A stretch of 64,000 bases of DNA. It comes from an uncultured Tenacibaculum sp. (lineage in GTDB: Bacteria; Bacteroidota; Bacteroidia; Flavobacteriales; Flavobacteriaceae). The notes under the pieces were generated by a model that did no database searches, was not told the DNA's origin, and saw only the letters and a list, made by a program, of their open reading frames with translations. The translations under genes were made by a program, and so were the position numbers. Numbering within the stretch: position 1 is the stretch's first letter; every line of letters starts with the position of its first letter. Positions 28,615 to 37,550 of the stretch are shown here, piece after piece. The DNA lies in the NCBI GenBank assembly GCA_947501615.1, contig CANMWK010000019.1:1-64000 (forward strand), given 5' to 3'.

Positions 28615-29532
28615 CTACGATTTTATTTCCTTCCATTGACTGTTTAAAGTAGGAAAGATTCGTTGTAAGGTTTCTTTCAACTTATTTTCCATTCCTGTAG
28701 TTTTTCCTTGAGAAAAAATCTCTCTAATTTCATTAGACTTTGCATCTAAAAACAAGCGAATCATGTAGTTCCCTACCGTTATATTAAAAAGTTCTTCAAG
28801 TTGTAATAAACTTCGAGCGATGTTATTTTTCGCTTCTCTCTCGTTATCAGCAAAAAGATCAAATCCTTTTCTATGGTACTCGTAATAGATAGAACGTAAT
28901 GCACCAAACTTAGTAGATAAAAAACTATCTATCAAAGCAAAACGATTTTGCTCTCCGACTGTATTTTCCCATCCTAACTCACCGCTTTGTTGTGCTTGTC
29001 TCATTGCATTTTCAGCTTGCTTAAAATATGCTTCACCTCCTTTTAAGGCAAACGTATCAGCATCTACACCTAAAATAACATAAATATAAAAGACAATAGT
29101 AGATACTAAATTAGAATCGAAAGTATTTGGATTATACAATAGCTGTTCAAACTCGTTATATTGAAAGTTAAGATTAGTATCGTTTATATTCAACAAAGGT
29201 GTTTCATAAGAAGAATTATAAACTGGTCGTGATGATTGTACTTGTAATGTTGCAGAGAAGTTATTAGAGTTTTGTTGATTGATTATGATCGTGAAAGCAC
29301 AATTAATTTTCTCCTGTTGAGCAAACTTTTTAGTCGTCCATTTTGTTTGATTAATAAACTCTGTTAATGTTTGTTCTAAAGTTCTAAAAACTTGTTTATT
29401 GGTACTTTGGACTCTATCTGCATTTACTGCAACTACTGCATTAATTTCTTCTTGTGCTGTTATAAATATAGACGAAAACAAACACAATAATGCTACAAAA
29501 AATCTTCTTTTTACAATCATAAGTTTTAGCAT
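28615..29532 (-). CDS. porD: DUF4835 protein, PorD-like (type IX secretion)
   Basis: 305 residues with a signal peptide; the second possible ATG at 29520 (MIVKRRFFVALLCLFSS) gives the better signal sequence, cut near ITAQ. The remainder matches DUF4835, annotated as type IX secretion protein PorD, by its EINAVVAVNADRVQ start, an FSATLQVQSSRPVYNSS segment and the C-terminal IFPTLNSQW. Location after coaBC and near recN is the usual flavobacterial neighbourhood. Its role in secretion rests on family annotation. A palindromic repeat separates it from coaBC. Confidence 0.8.
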   Translation of the reverse strand: MLKLMIVKRRFFVALLCLFSSIFITAQEEINAVVAVNADRVQSTNKQVFRTLEQTLTEFINQTKWTTKKFAQQEKINCAFTIIINQQNSNNFSATLQVQSSRPVYNSSYETPLLNINDTNLNFQYNEFEQLLYNPNTFDSNLVSTIVFYIYVILGVDADTFALKGGEAYFKQAENAMRQAQQSGELGWENTVGEQNRFALIDSFLSTKFGALRSIYYEYHRKGFDLFADNEREAKNNIARSLLQLEELFNITVGNYMIRLFLDAKSNEIREIFSQGKTTGMENKLKETLQRIFPTLNSQWKEIKS

Positions 29533-29533
29533 G

Positions 29534-29600
29534 TCTGGTGACGAGCGCAGTCGAGACCTAAATTATCAATCATAACCTCTCTACTGCGCTCGAGGTGACT
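29534..29600. repeat. Palindromic intergenic repeat pair
   Basis: Two inverted arms, 29534-29559 and 29575-29600, share GAGCGCAGT, one mismatch, then GAGA in opposite orientation. The GC-rich CTCGAGCGCAGT(C)GAGAGG core stands out in this AT-rich genome and resembles the dispersed palindromic repeats common between flavobacterial genes. It fills the whole 70-bp gap between porD and coaBC and could form a hairpin in the operon mRNA. Confidence 0.75.
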
Positions 29601-29602
29601 AA

Positions 29603-30814
29603 TTATATTGAAAGTTTATCTATTATTTGGTTTACAATATCTTTCGCTACATCTTTTTTAGATTTTAAAGGAAATGTTTTCTCTTTAAAATCTGAATCAA
29701 TAATAGTAATTTTATTTGTATCTCCGGCAAACCCTGCTCCTTTATCTCTTAAAGAATTTAAAACAATCATATCTAAATTCTTCTTTTCTATCTTCTTTTT
29801 TGCATTTGATATTTCATCGTTAGTTTCCAAAGCAAAACCAACTAACAACTGTTGCTTTTTAATTTCTCCTAACGATTTTAAAATATCTTTTGTAGGTTCT
29901 AACTCAATTACTAACGCTGTATCTTTCTTTTTTATTTTTTGTGTAGCTATATTTTTTGGTCTGTAATCTGCTACAGCAGCAGATAAAATTGCAATATCAA
30001 CTTCAGCAAAGTGCTTATGACACGCTGAATACATTTCTTCTGCTGAAGTAACGTTGATCCTATGGACTAGACTATGTTGTATCACTTGATGCGAAGGTCC
30101 TGATATTAAAAAAACTTCAGCACCTAAGTTAGCGGCAGTCGCTGCAATAGCAAATCCCATTTTACCAGATGAGTGATTTCCTATAAATCGAACTGGGTCT
30201 ATGGCTTCATATGTTGGCCCTGCTGTTAATAATAGTTTTTTACCCTTTAAAGGTAGTTTAGAAAGCATATCGTTTTCTATAAAACTAACCATATCTTCAG
30301 GCTCTGCCATTCTTCCTTCTCCAACTAAACCACTTGCTAATTCACCAGAAGTAGCAGGTATCATTATATTACCAAAAGCTTGTAAGCTTTTTAAACTTGA
30401 TTTTGTAGATGGATGTTTATACATATCTAAATCCATTGCTGGAGCAAAATAAACTGGACATTTAGCTGATAAATAGGTTGCTAATAATAAATTATCGCAA
30501 CTTCCATTTGTCATTTTAGATAATGTATTTGCAGTAGCAGGTGCTATCAACATAATATCCGCCCAAAGTCCTAAATCTACATGATTATTCCACAACTCGT
30601 TTTCATCTTCTTTATCGTAAAATGTAGAGTAAACTGGATTTTTAGATAGTGTTGATAATGTTAGCGGTGTAATAAAATCTTTAGACGCAGGAGTCATTAT
30701 AACTTTGACTTCTGCGCCTGATTTTATAAATAAACGAACTAAACTAGCCGTTTTATATGCAGCTATACCAGCGGTAATACCTAGTAATACCTTTTTACCG
30801 TGAAGTATAGACAT
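29603..30814 (-). CDS. coaBC: CoaBC phosphopantothenoylcysteine synthetase/decarboxylase
   Basis: 403 residues. The N-terminal flavin-dependent CoaC half (about 1-180) has GITAGIAAYKT, ATANTLSKMTNGSCDNLL and APAMDLDMYKHP; the last replaces the classical PAMN asparagine by Asp. The C-terminal CoaB ligase half (about 190-403) has LLTAGPTYEAIDPVRFIGNHSSGKMG and AAVADYRP. Together they make 4'-phosphopantetheine in CoA synthesis. It sits in bamD-omega-coaBC-porD, 3 bp after the omega gene. Confidence 0.95.
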   Translation of the reverse strand: MSILHGKKVLLGITAGIAAYKTASLVRLFIKSGAEVKVIMTPASKDFITPLTLSTLSKNPVYSTFYDKEDENELWNNHVDLGLWADIMLIAPATANTLSKMTNGSCDNLLLATYLSAKCPVYFAPAMDLDMYKHPSTKSSLKSLQAFGNIMIPATSGELASGLVGEGRMAEPEDMVSFIENDMLSKLPLKGKKLLLTAGPTYEAIDPVRFIGNHSSGKMGFAIAATAANLGAEVFLISGPSHQVIQHSLVHRINVTSAEEMYSACHKHFAEVDIAILSAAVADYRPKNIATQKIKKKDTALVIELEPTKDILKSLGEIKKQQLLVGFALETNDEISNAKKKIEKKNLDMIVLNSLRDKGAGFAGDTNKITIIDSDFKEKTFPLKSKKDVAKDIVNQIIDKLSI

Positions 30815-30817
30815 TAA

Positions 30818-31141
30818 TTATTTCTTTTTGTCTGTAGAACGGTGATAAATTTTATCACTTAACCATTCTTCAACAGCAATTGCTGTTGGTTTTGGTAATC
30901 TTTCGTAAAACTTAGAAACTTCAATTTGTTCTTTATTTTCAAAAACTTCCTCTAAGCTATCATTATATGTTGCAAACTCATCTAACTTATCAACTAATTC
31001 TTTCTTTAAATCAGAATTAATTTGACTTGCTCTTTTAGCTATGATAGAAATAGCCTCGTATATATTTTCTGTAGATGCTTCTACAGCTTCTCTATCGTAA
31101 GTAACTGTACTAACTGGGGCTTTAGTTTCTTTGTAATTCAT
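30818..31141 (-). CDS. rpoZ: RNA polymerase omega-like subunit (Bacteroidota type)
   Basis: 107 residues. The central NIYEAISIIAKRASQIN matches the omega fold, where this helix clamps the beta-prime subunit; the rest is longer and different from E. coli omega, as usual in Bacteroidota. Position between bamD (2 bp) and coaBC (3 bp) is the expected neighbourhood. Confidence 0.85.
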   Translation of the reverse strand: MNYKETKAPVSTVTYDREAVEASTENIYEAISIIAKRASQINSDLKKELVDKLDEFATYNDSLEEVFENKEQIEVSKFYERLPKPTAIAVEEWLSDKIYHRSTDKKK

Positions 31142-31143
31142 AT

Positions 31144-31968
31144 TTAAATTTTAACTAATTGTTTCTTTAATTCTTGTTCTATATCTTTTAAAGTAGCAAA
31201 CATTTTTTCCGATTCTTCGCTATATTGAGTTTTTGGAAAGTTACGCTTAAGCTTCTCGTACGCTTTTATAGCTGTCTTTGTACGTTCTGCTTTTTTTCTA
31301 ACTCTACTTTTAACGGCTAAATCATGCGCTGCTTTCAACCTGTAAAACAAAGCTTCTTCCTTATATGTGGTTCCTAAAAAATCAGATAATAAATTATCAA
31401 AAGCAACTATTGCAGCTCTATAATTTCTAGGATCTGTTTCTGCTGTATTGTAATAATTTTTAGCGATCTCGAAAGCCTTACTTTCTAACATATAACGTAA
31501 CTCTTTGTAATATTTGTTAGCTTCTGTTAGTTTTGGAGAATCTGGATATCTATCAATAAAAGACTGAAAAGCATCTATTGCCTTATTAATATTGGTAGGA
31601 TCTTTAGTATATGATGGCGTAGCCTTATAATAACTTAACGCTGAAAGAAAATCTGCTTCTTCTCTTTTAGAACTTTTAGGATAGTTCTCTGAAAAACGAT
31701 TAAAATAATATCCTGCTATTCCGTAGTTTTTTTCATTTAAATTCGAATTTGCAACCATATATTGGATTCGCTCCATTTGTGGTTTCCCACGATATGATGG
31801 AGTTATTTTCTCGAATAAACGTAATGCTTTACTGTATTTTTCTGCTTCATACATCTTTATCGCCATCTTGTACTGCTCTTCTGTAGTACCTCTATTTAGA
31901 GCTTTATGATATTCTCCGCAAGAAGTTATCATTAAAAATGTAATAAAAACGTAAATTATTGTCTTCAT
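31144..31968 (-). CDS. bamD: Outer-membrane assembly lipoprotein BamD
   Basis: 274 residues from ATG 31968 (MKTIIYVFITFLMITSC, lipidated Cys at 17). TPR-rich body with the BamD signature FNRFSENYPKS and YPDSPKLTEA. It is the lipoprotein partner of BamA in inserting beta-barrel proteins. An ATG three codons upstream (31977) is also in frame, but the -7 element ending at 31982 puts the transcription start at about 31976, favouring 31968. First gene of bamD-omega-coaBC-porD. Confidence 0.92.
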   Translation of the reverse strand: MKTIIYVFITFLMITSCGEYHKALNRGTTEEQYKMAIKMYEAEKYSKALRLFEKITPSYRGKPQMERIQYMVANSNLNEKNYGIAGYYFNRFSENYPKSSKREEADFLSALSYYKATPSYTKDPTNINKAIDAFQSFIDRYPDSPKLTEANKYYKELRYMLESKAFEIAKNYYNTAETDPRNYRAAIVAFDNLLSDFLGTTYKEEALFYRLKAAHDLAVKSRVRKKAERTKTAIKAYEKLKRNFPKTQYSEESEKMFATLKDIEQELKKQLVKI

Positions 31969-31981
31969 TTTTTGCATCTGG

Positions 31982-31989
31982 CAAAATTA
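31982..31989 (-). promoter_or_regulatory. -7 promoter element for the bamD operon
   Basis: Minus-strand TAATTTTG fits TAnnTTTG. It lies 14 bp before the preferred bamD ATG, so the leader is only about 8 nt or, if the upstream ATG is used, absent. Confidence 0.5.
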
Positions 31990-32208
31990 CTAATTAATTG
32001 TGTATTATTAAAATTGAATTTTCAAGAAATTCATCGGCAATTACGTATAAACAGATGAAAAACGCTATTAAACGTTTGTTAAATTTGTTTATACTACCTC
32101 GAGCATTATTGAATTTAAAAATTTTTGAATTTGATAATGCTTCACCTGACAGTAAAGAATTATTTCTAATATTTTATCTTAATAAAAGTTTTTCTTGTAA
32201 AACACACT

Positions 32209-32280
32209 TAAGTTCCTGTGGCTTTTGAGGTTCCTGAGACTCTTGAAGTTCCTGAGACTCTCGAGGTTCCTGAGGCTCTC
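32209..32280. repeat. Four imperfect 18-bp tandem units
   Basis: Units at 32209, 32227, 32245 and 32263, consensus GAGGTTCCTGAGACTCTC, followed by a broken fifth (GTAGGACC). The middle two differ by two bases; the first is the most divergent. Each contains the small dyad GAGnCTC. The GC content is far above the surroundings. Confidence 0.9.
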
Positions 32281-32579
32281 GTAGGACCGTTATTTAAAAT
32301 CTCTTATTTATAAAAGCTAAATCTACTTATTCCTAAAAACAAAAAAACTACAACACTTCTAAAAATGCTGTGGATATATTTTTTACGCTAAATGCATTCT
32401 AAAATAGCCACTACAAATGGTTTTTATTATTCTTACTCTGAATTAATTAATAGCTGCTTTTGATATTGTCTTTATGCTAAAGCTAAATGTCAAGATACTC
32501 GAACTTTGATATTCCTTAAAACCACTTAATAAAGAATTGTATGAATATAGCCTGTTTATTTCTAATCTACATTTCTTCA

Positions 32580-32999
32580 CTAGCTAGTATACTTCATTTT
32601 AATTACTAAATACACAAAACATATAGACATCATAAACCCTATAACAACCATAAAAACTATAGCCCTGTTTCTACCCCCAATATCAAATTCTGATGTAATT
32701 GTATCCTTTGAAACATTATAATAAAGAGAAATATACTCTCCTCTGATTAACTTTTCATATTGATTAAAACTTACATCAATTGTGTAATTTTCATCATTAT
32801 AGTCCAAGACCAATACATGCCCTTTATTACTACTTTTCCCAGAAGGTCTACTAGTTTTCATAACAGAAACTACATCATACTTAATAGAATCTTGTTTTTC
32901 AATTATACTAACTAATTTCTCTTTTTTACTATACATCTGAAAAGAAAAAAAGAAACAAAAAAAACTTATACAAATAGATGAGTATATCTGAATTTTCAT
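32580..32999 (-). CDS. Small membrane protein, DUF3592-like
   Basis: 139 residues. An N-terminal membrane segment or signal (about 8-24), a soluble beta-rich part (30-105) and a C-terminal helix (about 112-132, IVFMVVIGFMMSICFVYLVI). The architecture, and the GKSSNKGHVLVLDYNDENYTI segment with a later YY..VSKDTI, recall DUF3592-type proteins of unknown function; the match is only by shape. Monocistronic, between an ORF-poor region and dapA. Confidence 0.55.
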   Translation of the reverse strand: MKIQIYSSICISFFCFFFSFQMYSKKEKLVSIIEKQDSIKYDVVSVMKTSRPSGKSSNKGHVLVLDYNDENYTIDVSFNQYEKLIRGEYISLYYNVSKDTITSEFDIGGRNRAIVFMVVIGFMMSICFVYLVIKMKYTS

Positions 33000-33087
33000 T
33001 TCTATTCTTTCTCTTTATTTCCTAATTATTTTTAGTAGTTCTTCTATAGGTAACTTATTTTATCACAAACATCTAAAGAATAATATA

Positions 33088-33963
33088 CTACAGATGATCT
33101 ACAAAATCTGATAGTTGAGTTTGTAATTCTTCAGAAGCTTTTATTAGCGGTAAACGTACCTCATCTAAACAAATTCCCTTTTTTTGTAATAATGATTTTA
33201 TTCCAGCTGGATTTCCTTCAGTAAAAATTAAATCAATACTATCCATTACCTTATATTGTAATGCGTATGCTTCTTTTGCTTTACCTTCTAAACCTAATTG
33301 AATTAACGTTGAAAACTCTTTTGGTAATCCTTCCCCAATAACACTGATTACTCCAGAACCACCAGCTAAAGTCATAGGTAATGCAATCATATCATCTCCT
33401 GAAATTACTAAAAAATCTTTAGGAGCGTGTTGAATAATTTGCATAGCTTGAACCATATCTCCTTTCGCTTCTTTTATCGCTACAACATTTTCAAAATCAT
33501 TAGCTAAACGAATAACAACTTCAGGTGACATGTTAGAAGATGTTCTTCCTGGTACATTGTATAAAATTATTGGTTTATCTGTAGCTCCTGCAACAGCTTT
33601 AAAATGTTGATAAATTCCTTCTTGAGTAGGTTTGTTATAATATGGTGATACAGATAATATACCATCAAAATGAGTTAAATCTGTCTTTTTGATTTCTTCT
33701 ACAACAGCAGCTGTGTTATTACCCCCAATTCCAATGACTAAAGGTAATCTTCCATTATTAACTTCGATGATTTTTGCTTTTACTGCTTCTTTTTCATCAT
33801 TTGTTAACGTTGCAGGCTCTCCAGTAGTTCCTAAAACAACCAAATAATTAACACCATTTTCTATTTGATAATTGACTAACTTTTCTAAACCAGAGAAATC
33901 AATACTTTTATCTTCATTGAAAGGAGTGACTAAAGCTACTCCTGTACCTATAAACTTTTGCAT
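33088..33963 (-). CDS. dapA: 4-hydroxy-tetrahydrodipicolinate synthase
   Basis: 291 residues. TIM barrel of the DapA/NAL family: GTGVALVTPFN, the GTTGEPATL motif with its Thr pair, catalytic Tyr in ILYNVPGRT, and the Schiff-base Lys in VAIKEAKGD. Condenses pyruvate with aspartate semialdehyde in the lysine/diaminopimelate pathway. The Arg of PGRT, which binds substrate carboxylate in true DapA, is present, separating it from N-acetylneuraminate lyase. dapF of the same pathway is at 40741. Confidence 0.94.
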   Translation of the reverse strand: MQKFIGTGVALVTPFNEDKSIDFSGLEKLVNYQIENGVNYLVVLGTTGEPATLTNDEKEAVKAKIIEVNNGRLPLVIGIGGNNTAAVVEEIKKTDLTHFDGILSVSPYYNKPTQEGIYQHFKAVAGATDKPIILYNVPGRTSSNMSPEVVIRLANDFENVVAIKEAKGDMVQAMQIIQHAPKDFLVISGDDMIALPMTLAGGSGVISVIGEGLPKEFSTLIQLGLEGKAKEAYALQYKVMDSIDLIFTEGNPAGIKSLLQKKGICLDEVRLPLIKASEELQTQLSDFVDHL

Positions 33964-34147
33964 GTTAAAATCATAAAATTTCCTGTAAAATTAAGGCTTT
34001 ATTTAAATTAAAATAGCTTTTAATTAAGAATACACAAATTTCCTTTTCATGTTTAATTTTTTCCTTTTTCTAACGAACCCAATCAACATAAAATCGTGAA
34101 ATATCTTTTTTCATTTTCTTCAAGAAAATCCTTTGAAAAAGATGAAT

Positions 34148-34807
34148 TCAATCCGAATTATATTTGCAATTTTTTAATAAAAACCCTTTAAAGAATAAAT
34201 AATTAGAAATAAAATAAATTACATGAGCTGCAACAGCATAATATACTGTATAGGTATTAAAGAGCACTATCGTTAAAATTGAATCCGAAATAATTCTTGT
34301 TGCAATCGCTAAAAATAGCATATAATTAGCAGGAATCATCATCTTCAAGTAGTTGGTAAATAGCAAAGAGGTTACCAAAGATATTGCAAGTCCATATATA
34401 AATATAGCAATATAGGCATCTCCTTTATCTTCTATACTGAAGAAAAAAATAACCAAGAAGAGGATTAAAAAAACAATAAAATATTTTATAATTTCTTTCT
34501 TTATTTTCTTCTTAAAAAAGCCCCAACTTAAATATGATAAAACTAAGAAACTAAAACTATGAAAATATAATCCTATTCGAAAATCACCTAAATTTACAAT
34601 GATAAAATCTCCAACCAGAATAGCTAAAAAAAAAGTTAAAATCCCATACTTTTTTGTCCAAAAAAACGAACCTATAAGTAATACTAATGTTGGTAATAAT
34701 TTAATACTATATTTCTCTTCATAATACACTACCATATAAATGGCGAGTAAACTTAATAAGCTATAACTTATAAAAAATACAGATTTTAAATTTTCTTGAA
34801 TTTTCAA
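34148..34807 (-). CDS. YhhN-family membrane protein (lysoplasmalogenase-like)
   Basis: 219 residues, about eight hydrophobic helices. LVGDFIIV, FIYGLAISLV and especially TRIISDSILTIVLFN with HVIYFISNYLFFKG match the YhhN/TMEM86 pattern, whose members hydrolyse lysoplasmalogens in animals; bacterial function is mostly unproven. The family Gly-Asp of LLGD is kept, but the sequence is divergent. Last gene of DinB-ligA-yhhN, 6 bp after ligA. Confidence 0.65.
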   Translation of the reverse strand: MKIQENLKSVFFISYSLLSLLAIYMVVYYEEKYSIKLLPTLVLLIGSFFWTKKYGILTFFLAILVGDFIIVNLGDFRIGLYFHSFSFLVLSYLSWGFFKKKIKKEIIKYFIVFLILFLVIFFFSIEDKGDAYIAIFIYGLAISLVTSLLFTNYLKMMIPANYMLFLAIATRIISDSILTIVLFNTYTVYYAVAAHVIYFISNYLFFKGFLLKNCKYNSD

Positions 34808-34813
34808 TAGAGG

Positions 34814-36811
34814 TTAATTAATCATTGCTATAAAATCATCTTCAGAAATTATAGGGATACCTAATGTTTCAGCTTTTGCTAATTTACTTGGCCCCATATT
34901 ATCACCAGCAACTATAAAACTAGTTTTCTTAGAAATGGAACTACTAACTTTACCTCCATTATCTTCTATCGCTTTTTTAAGTTCTGTTCTGCTCATTTGA
35001 TGAAACACACCAGAAACTACAAAAACTTTACCTTCTAATTTATTGGTTTGATTTGCCAAATTTTCTTGAGAAACCTCTAATTGAACCCCGTAAGATTTCA
35101 ATCTACCAATAATCTCAATATTATTCTCATCAGATAAAAAATCAATAACACTTTGTGCGATTCGATCTCCAATTTCATCAACTGCAATTAAATCTTCAAA
35201 ACTTGCATTAGATAAATTATCTATTGAAGTAAAATGTTTCGCCAATTTCTTTGCCACTGTTTCACCAACAAATCGAATTCCTAATGCAAATAATACTTTT
35301 TCAAAGGGAATTTCTTTTGATTTTGAAATTCCTTCGATCATATTTTTTGCAGATTTCTCAGCCATTCTTTCTAAAGGAACAACTTGCGTTACATTTAAAT
35401 CATAAAGATCTGCATAATTTTTAATTAAACCTTCCTTATGTAATAATTCAACAGTTTCAGCACCTAAGCCATCGATATCCATCGCTTTTCTACTGATATA
35501 ATGTTGAATTTTTCCTGTAATTTGAGGTGCGCAACCGAATTCATTCGGACAATAATGCTTTGCGTCTCCTTCTGTTCTTACCAATGGAGTATGACAAACC
35601 GGACAATGTTCAGCATACTTTGTTGGTTGTGAATCTTCTGCCCTTTTAGTAAGGTCTACTCCCATAATTTTAGGGATAATTTCTCCTCCTTTTTCTACAA
35701 ATACAGTATCACCAATACGAACATCTAATTTTTCAATTTGATCTGCATTATGTAATGATGCTCTTTTTACAATTGTTCCAGCTAAATGTACCGGCTCTAA
35801 ATTTGCTACAGGAGTTATAGCTCCTGTCCTTCCTACTTGATACGTAATCTCATTTAAAACTGTAGTAACTTGTTCTGCTTTAAACTTATACGCTATTGCC
35901 CATCTTGGAGATTTTGAGGTATACCCTAATTCCTCTTGTTGTTGTAACGAATTTACTTTTACAACAACTCCGTCAGTTTCATAGGGCAAATTATGTCTTT
36001 CAACATCCCAATGATGTACAAACTCTAAAACTTCATCAATAGATTTTGCTAAAGTTATTGTTTTAGGAACTTTAAATCCGTAATTACGAGCGGCTTGTAA
36101 ACTTTCAAAATGTGTTTTATATTTTCTTTCGTTAGTAACTACTTGATACAAAAGACAATCTAAAGGTCGTTTAGCAACCTCAGCACTATCTTGTAGTTTT
36201 AAACTTCCGCTAGCTGTATTTCTAGGATTCCTGTATGGATCTTCTCCGTTTGCAACTCTATCTTCATTCATTTTATGAAACCCTTCTAAAGGAAGAATAA
36301 TTTCACCTCTCATTTCAAAATTTGAAATAAATTCATCAGATAAATGTAATGGAATAGATTTTATGGTACGAATATTTGCTGTTACTTCATCACCTTGAAA
36401 ACCATCTCCTCTTGTAACTGCACTAAAGAATTTTCCATTTTCATAAGTTAAATTGATCGATGCTCCATCATATTTTAACTCACAAGTGTATTCAATATCT
36501 GTAGTTCCTAAATTTTTCTGAATACGCTTTTCCCAATCTAATAAATCTTCTTTAGAGTACGAATTATCTAACGAATACATTCTATTTTTATGAGTAATGG
36601 TATTGAAATTTTTAGTGATTTCGCCACCTACTCTTTTTGTTGGAGAATTTGGATCGAAAAACGCTGGGTTTTCTTCTTCCAACTTTTCTAATTCTTTGAG
36701 TTTAATATCAAATTCATAATCAGAAATCGTAGCATTATCTAAAACATAATAATTATAATTATGTGTATTTAGTTCTTTTCTAAGCGATTCTATTTTATCT
36801 TTTACTGTCAT
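34814..36811 (-). CDS. ligA: NAD-dependent DNA ligase
   Basis: 665 residues. Adenylation domain with the AMP-lysine in CELKYDGASINL (near residue 115), OB fold, four-Cys zinc finger (CPVC...CPNEFGC, about 400-425), HhH repeats and a C-terminal BRCT domain (about 588-665). Seals nicks in replication and repair. It abuts the DinB gene upstream (36811/36812), so the pair is co-transcribed. Confidence 0.97.
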   Translation of the reverse strand: MTVKDKIESLRKELNTHNYNYYVLDNATISDYEFDIKLKELEKLEEENPAFFDPNSPTKRVGGEITKNFNTITHKNRMYSLDNSYSKEDLLDWEKRIQKNLGTTDIEYTCELKYDGASINLTYENGKFFSAVTRGDGFQGDEVTANIRTIKSIPLHLSDEFISNFEMRGEIILPLEGFHKMNEDRVANGEDPYRNPRNTASGSLKLQDSAEVAKRPLDCLLYQVVTNERKYKTHFESLQAARNYGFKVPKTITLAKSIDEVLEFVHHWDVERHNLPYETDGVVVKVNSLQQQEELGYTSKSPRWAIAYKFKAEQVTTVLNEITYQVGRTGAITPVANLEPVHLAGTIVKRASLHNADQIEKLDVRIGDTVFVEKGGEIIPKIMGVDLTKRAEDSQPTKYAEHCPVCHTPLVRTEGDAKHYCPNEFGCAPQITGKIQHYISRKAMDIDGLGAETVELLHKEGLIKNYADLYDLNVTQVVPLERMAEKSAKNMIEGISKSKEIPFEKVLFALGIRFVGETVAKKLAKHFTSIDNLSNASFEDLIAVDEIGDRIAQSVIDFLSDENNIEIIGRLKSYGVQLEVSQENLANQTNKLEGKVFVVSGVFHQMSRTELKKAIEDNGGKVSSSISKKTSFIVAGDNMGPSKLAKAETLGIPIISEDDFIAMIN

Positions 36812-37372
36812 CTATTTCCTTACTTTTCCTGTAAATACACTAATTCCTTTTGGAAATGGATTTCCTGAAGACCTTCTAAACGATACTACTTGTCCAACAT
36901 GCCACATTGCATCTGCTATAGGGCCATTTATTGCATTCCAAAAAGGATATTCATTTTTACCAAAAATAACTTTAAATTCAGATAAATCGTTTTGTGATTT
37001 TAAAATATCGCTTGCTTTCTTAAGATTATGTAATGTTTTTTCTCTTTTCTCCTTAAAAGTCATTTCAGGTTGTTTACCTCCATTTGGCTTTTTTAATGCC
37101 GCATTCAAAATCACTTGAGACAACCCTAAAACGTGATCTAAAGTTTCTCCTGAAGTTCTTGCTTCCGGTGTTGGTTTAAATGCTAAATCTTTTTCCGTTA
37201 AACCTTCTGTAGCCCAATAATATCGAAACCCTAAACCATCTATCATTCTACTTGCTACCGATCCTGCTGTATACGATTTTGAAGCTTCTGGTATTTCATA
37301 ATAAGGTAATTTTTGTGCAGTTACTTGGGTTGACATCACTAAAAGCATTAGTATTAGGAAAATATTTTTCAT
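36812..37372 (-). CDS. Exported DinB-family protein
   Basis: 186 residues with a signal peptide (MKNIFLILMLLVMSTQVTAQ, cleavage around residue 20). The body is the DinB four-helix fold, with the histidine sites in ETLDHVLGLS and MWHVGQVVSFRR. The family comprises metal-dependent thiol or unknown transferases; an exported copy is common in Bacteroidota and has no known substrate. First gene before ligA. Confidence 0.82.
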   Translation of the reverse strand: MKNIFLILMLLVMSTQVTAQKLPYYEIPEASKSYTAGSVASRMIDGLGFRYYWATEGLTEKDLAFKPTPEARTSGETLDHVLGLSQVILNAALKKPNGGKQPEMTFKEKREKTLHNLKKASDILKSQNDLSEFKVIFGKNEYPFWNAINGPIADAMWHVGQVVSFRRSSGNPFPKGISVFTGKVRK

Positions 37373-37494
37373 TGTATTCTGATAGTTTATACTGTTTACT
37401 ATTTTAAAGCTTAAGAGTCTTTTATGTAAATTTAATTAAGACTGATCTAAGTTTTATTATTATTTTGAGTAACGCAATTTACTATTTTTAATTA

Positions 37495-37526
37495 AAAAAG
37501 TTCGAAGCTTACACTCCGAACTTTTT
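37495..37526 (-). terminator. Terminator of gap
   Basis: 10-bp stem AAAAAGTTCG / CGAACTTTTT with a 12-nt loop (37505-37516), 24 bp past the gap stop on the minus strand, with T-run in the 3' arm. Confidence 0.8.
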
Positions 37527-37550
37527 AATTTTAGTATGATTTTTAATCTA

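Larger units (their letters stand above)
31978..32579. other. 602-bp region without a convincing gene
   Basis: Holds the bamD promoter at its left end and an 18-bp tandem repeat at 32209-32280. A 76-codon plus-strand frame at 31998-32228 has no recognisable content and runs into the repeat. The rest (32281-32579) is AT-rich with no clear hairpin or ORF. Confidence 0.6.

Noticed and set aside
31998..32228. 76-codon plus-strand frame
   Set aside because: No recognisable domain or promoter; overlaps the bamD promoter region and ends in the 18-bp repeat.
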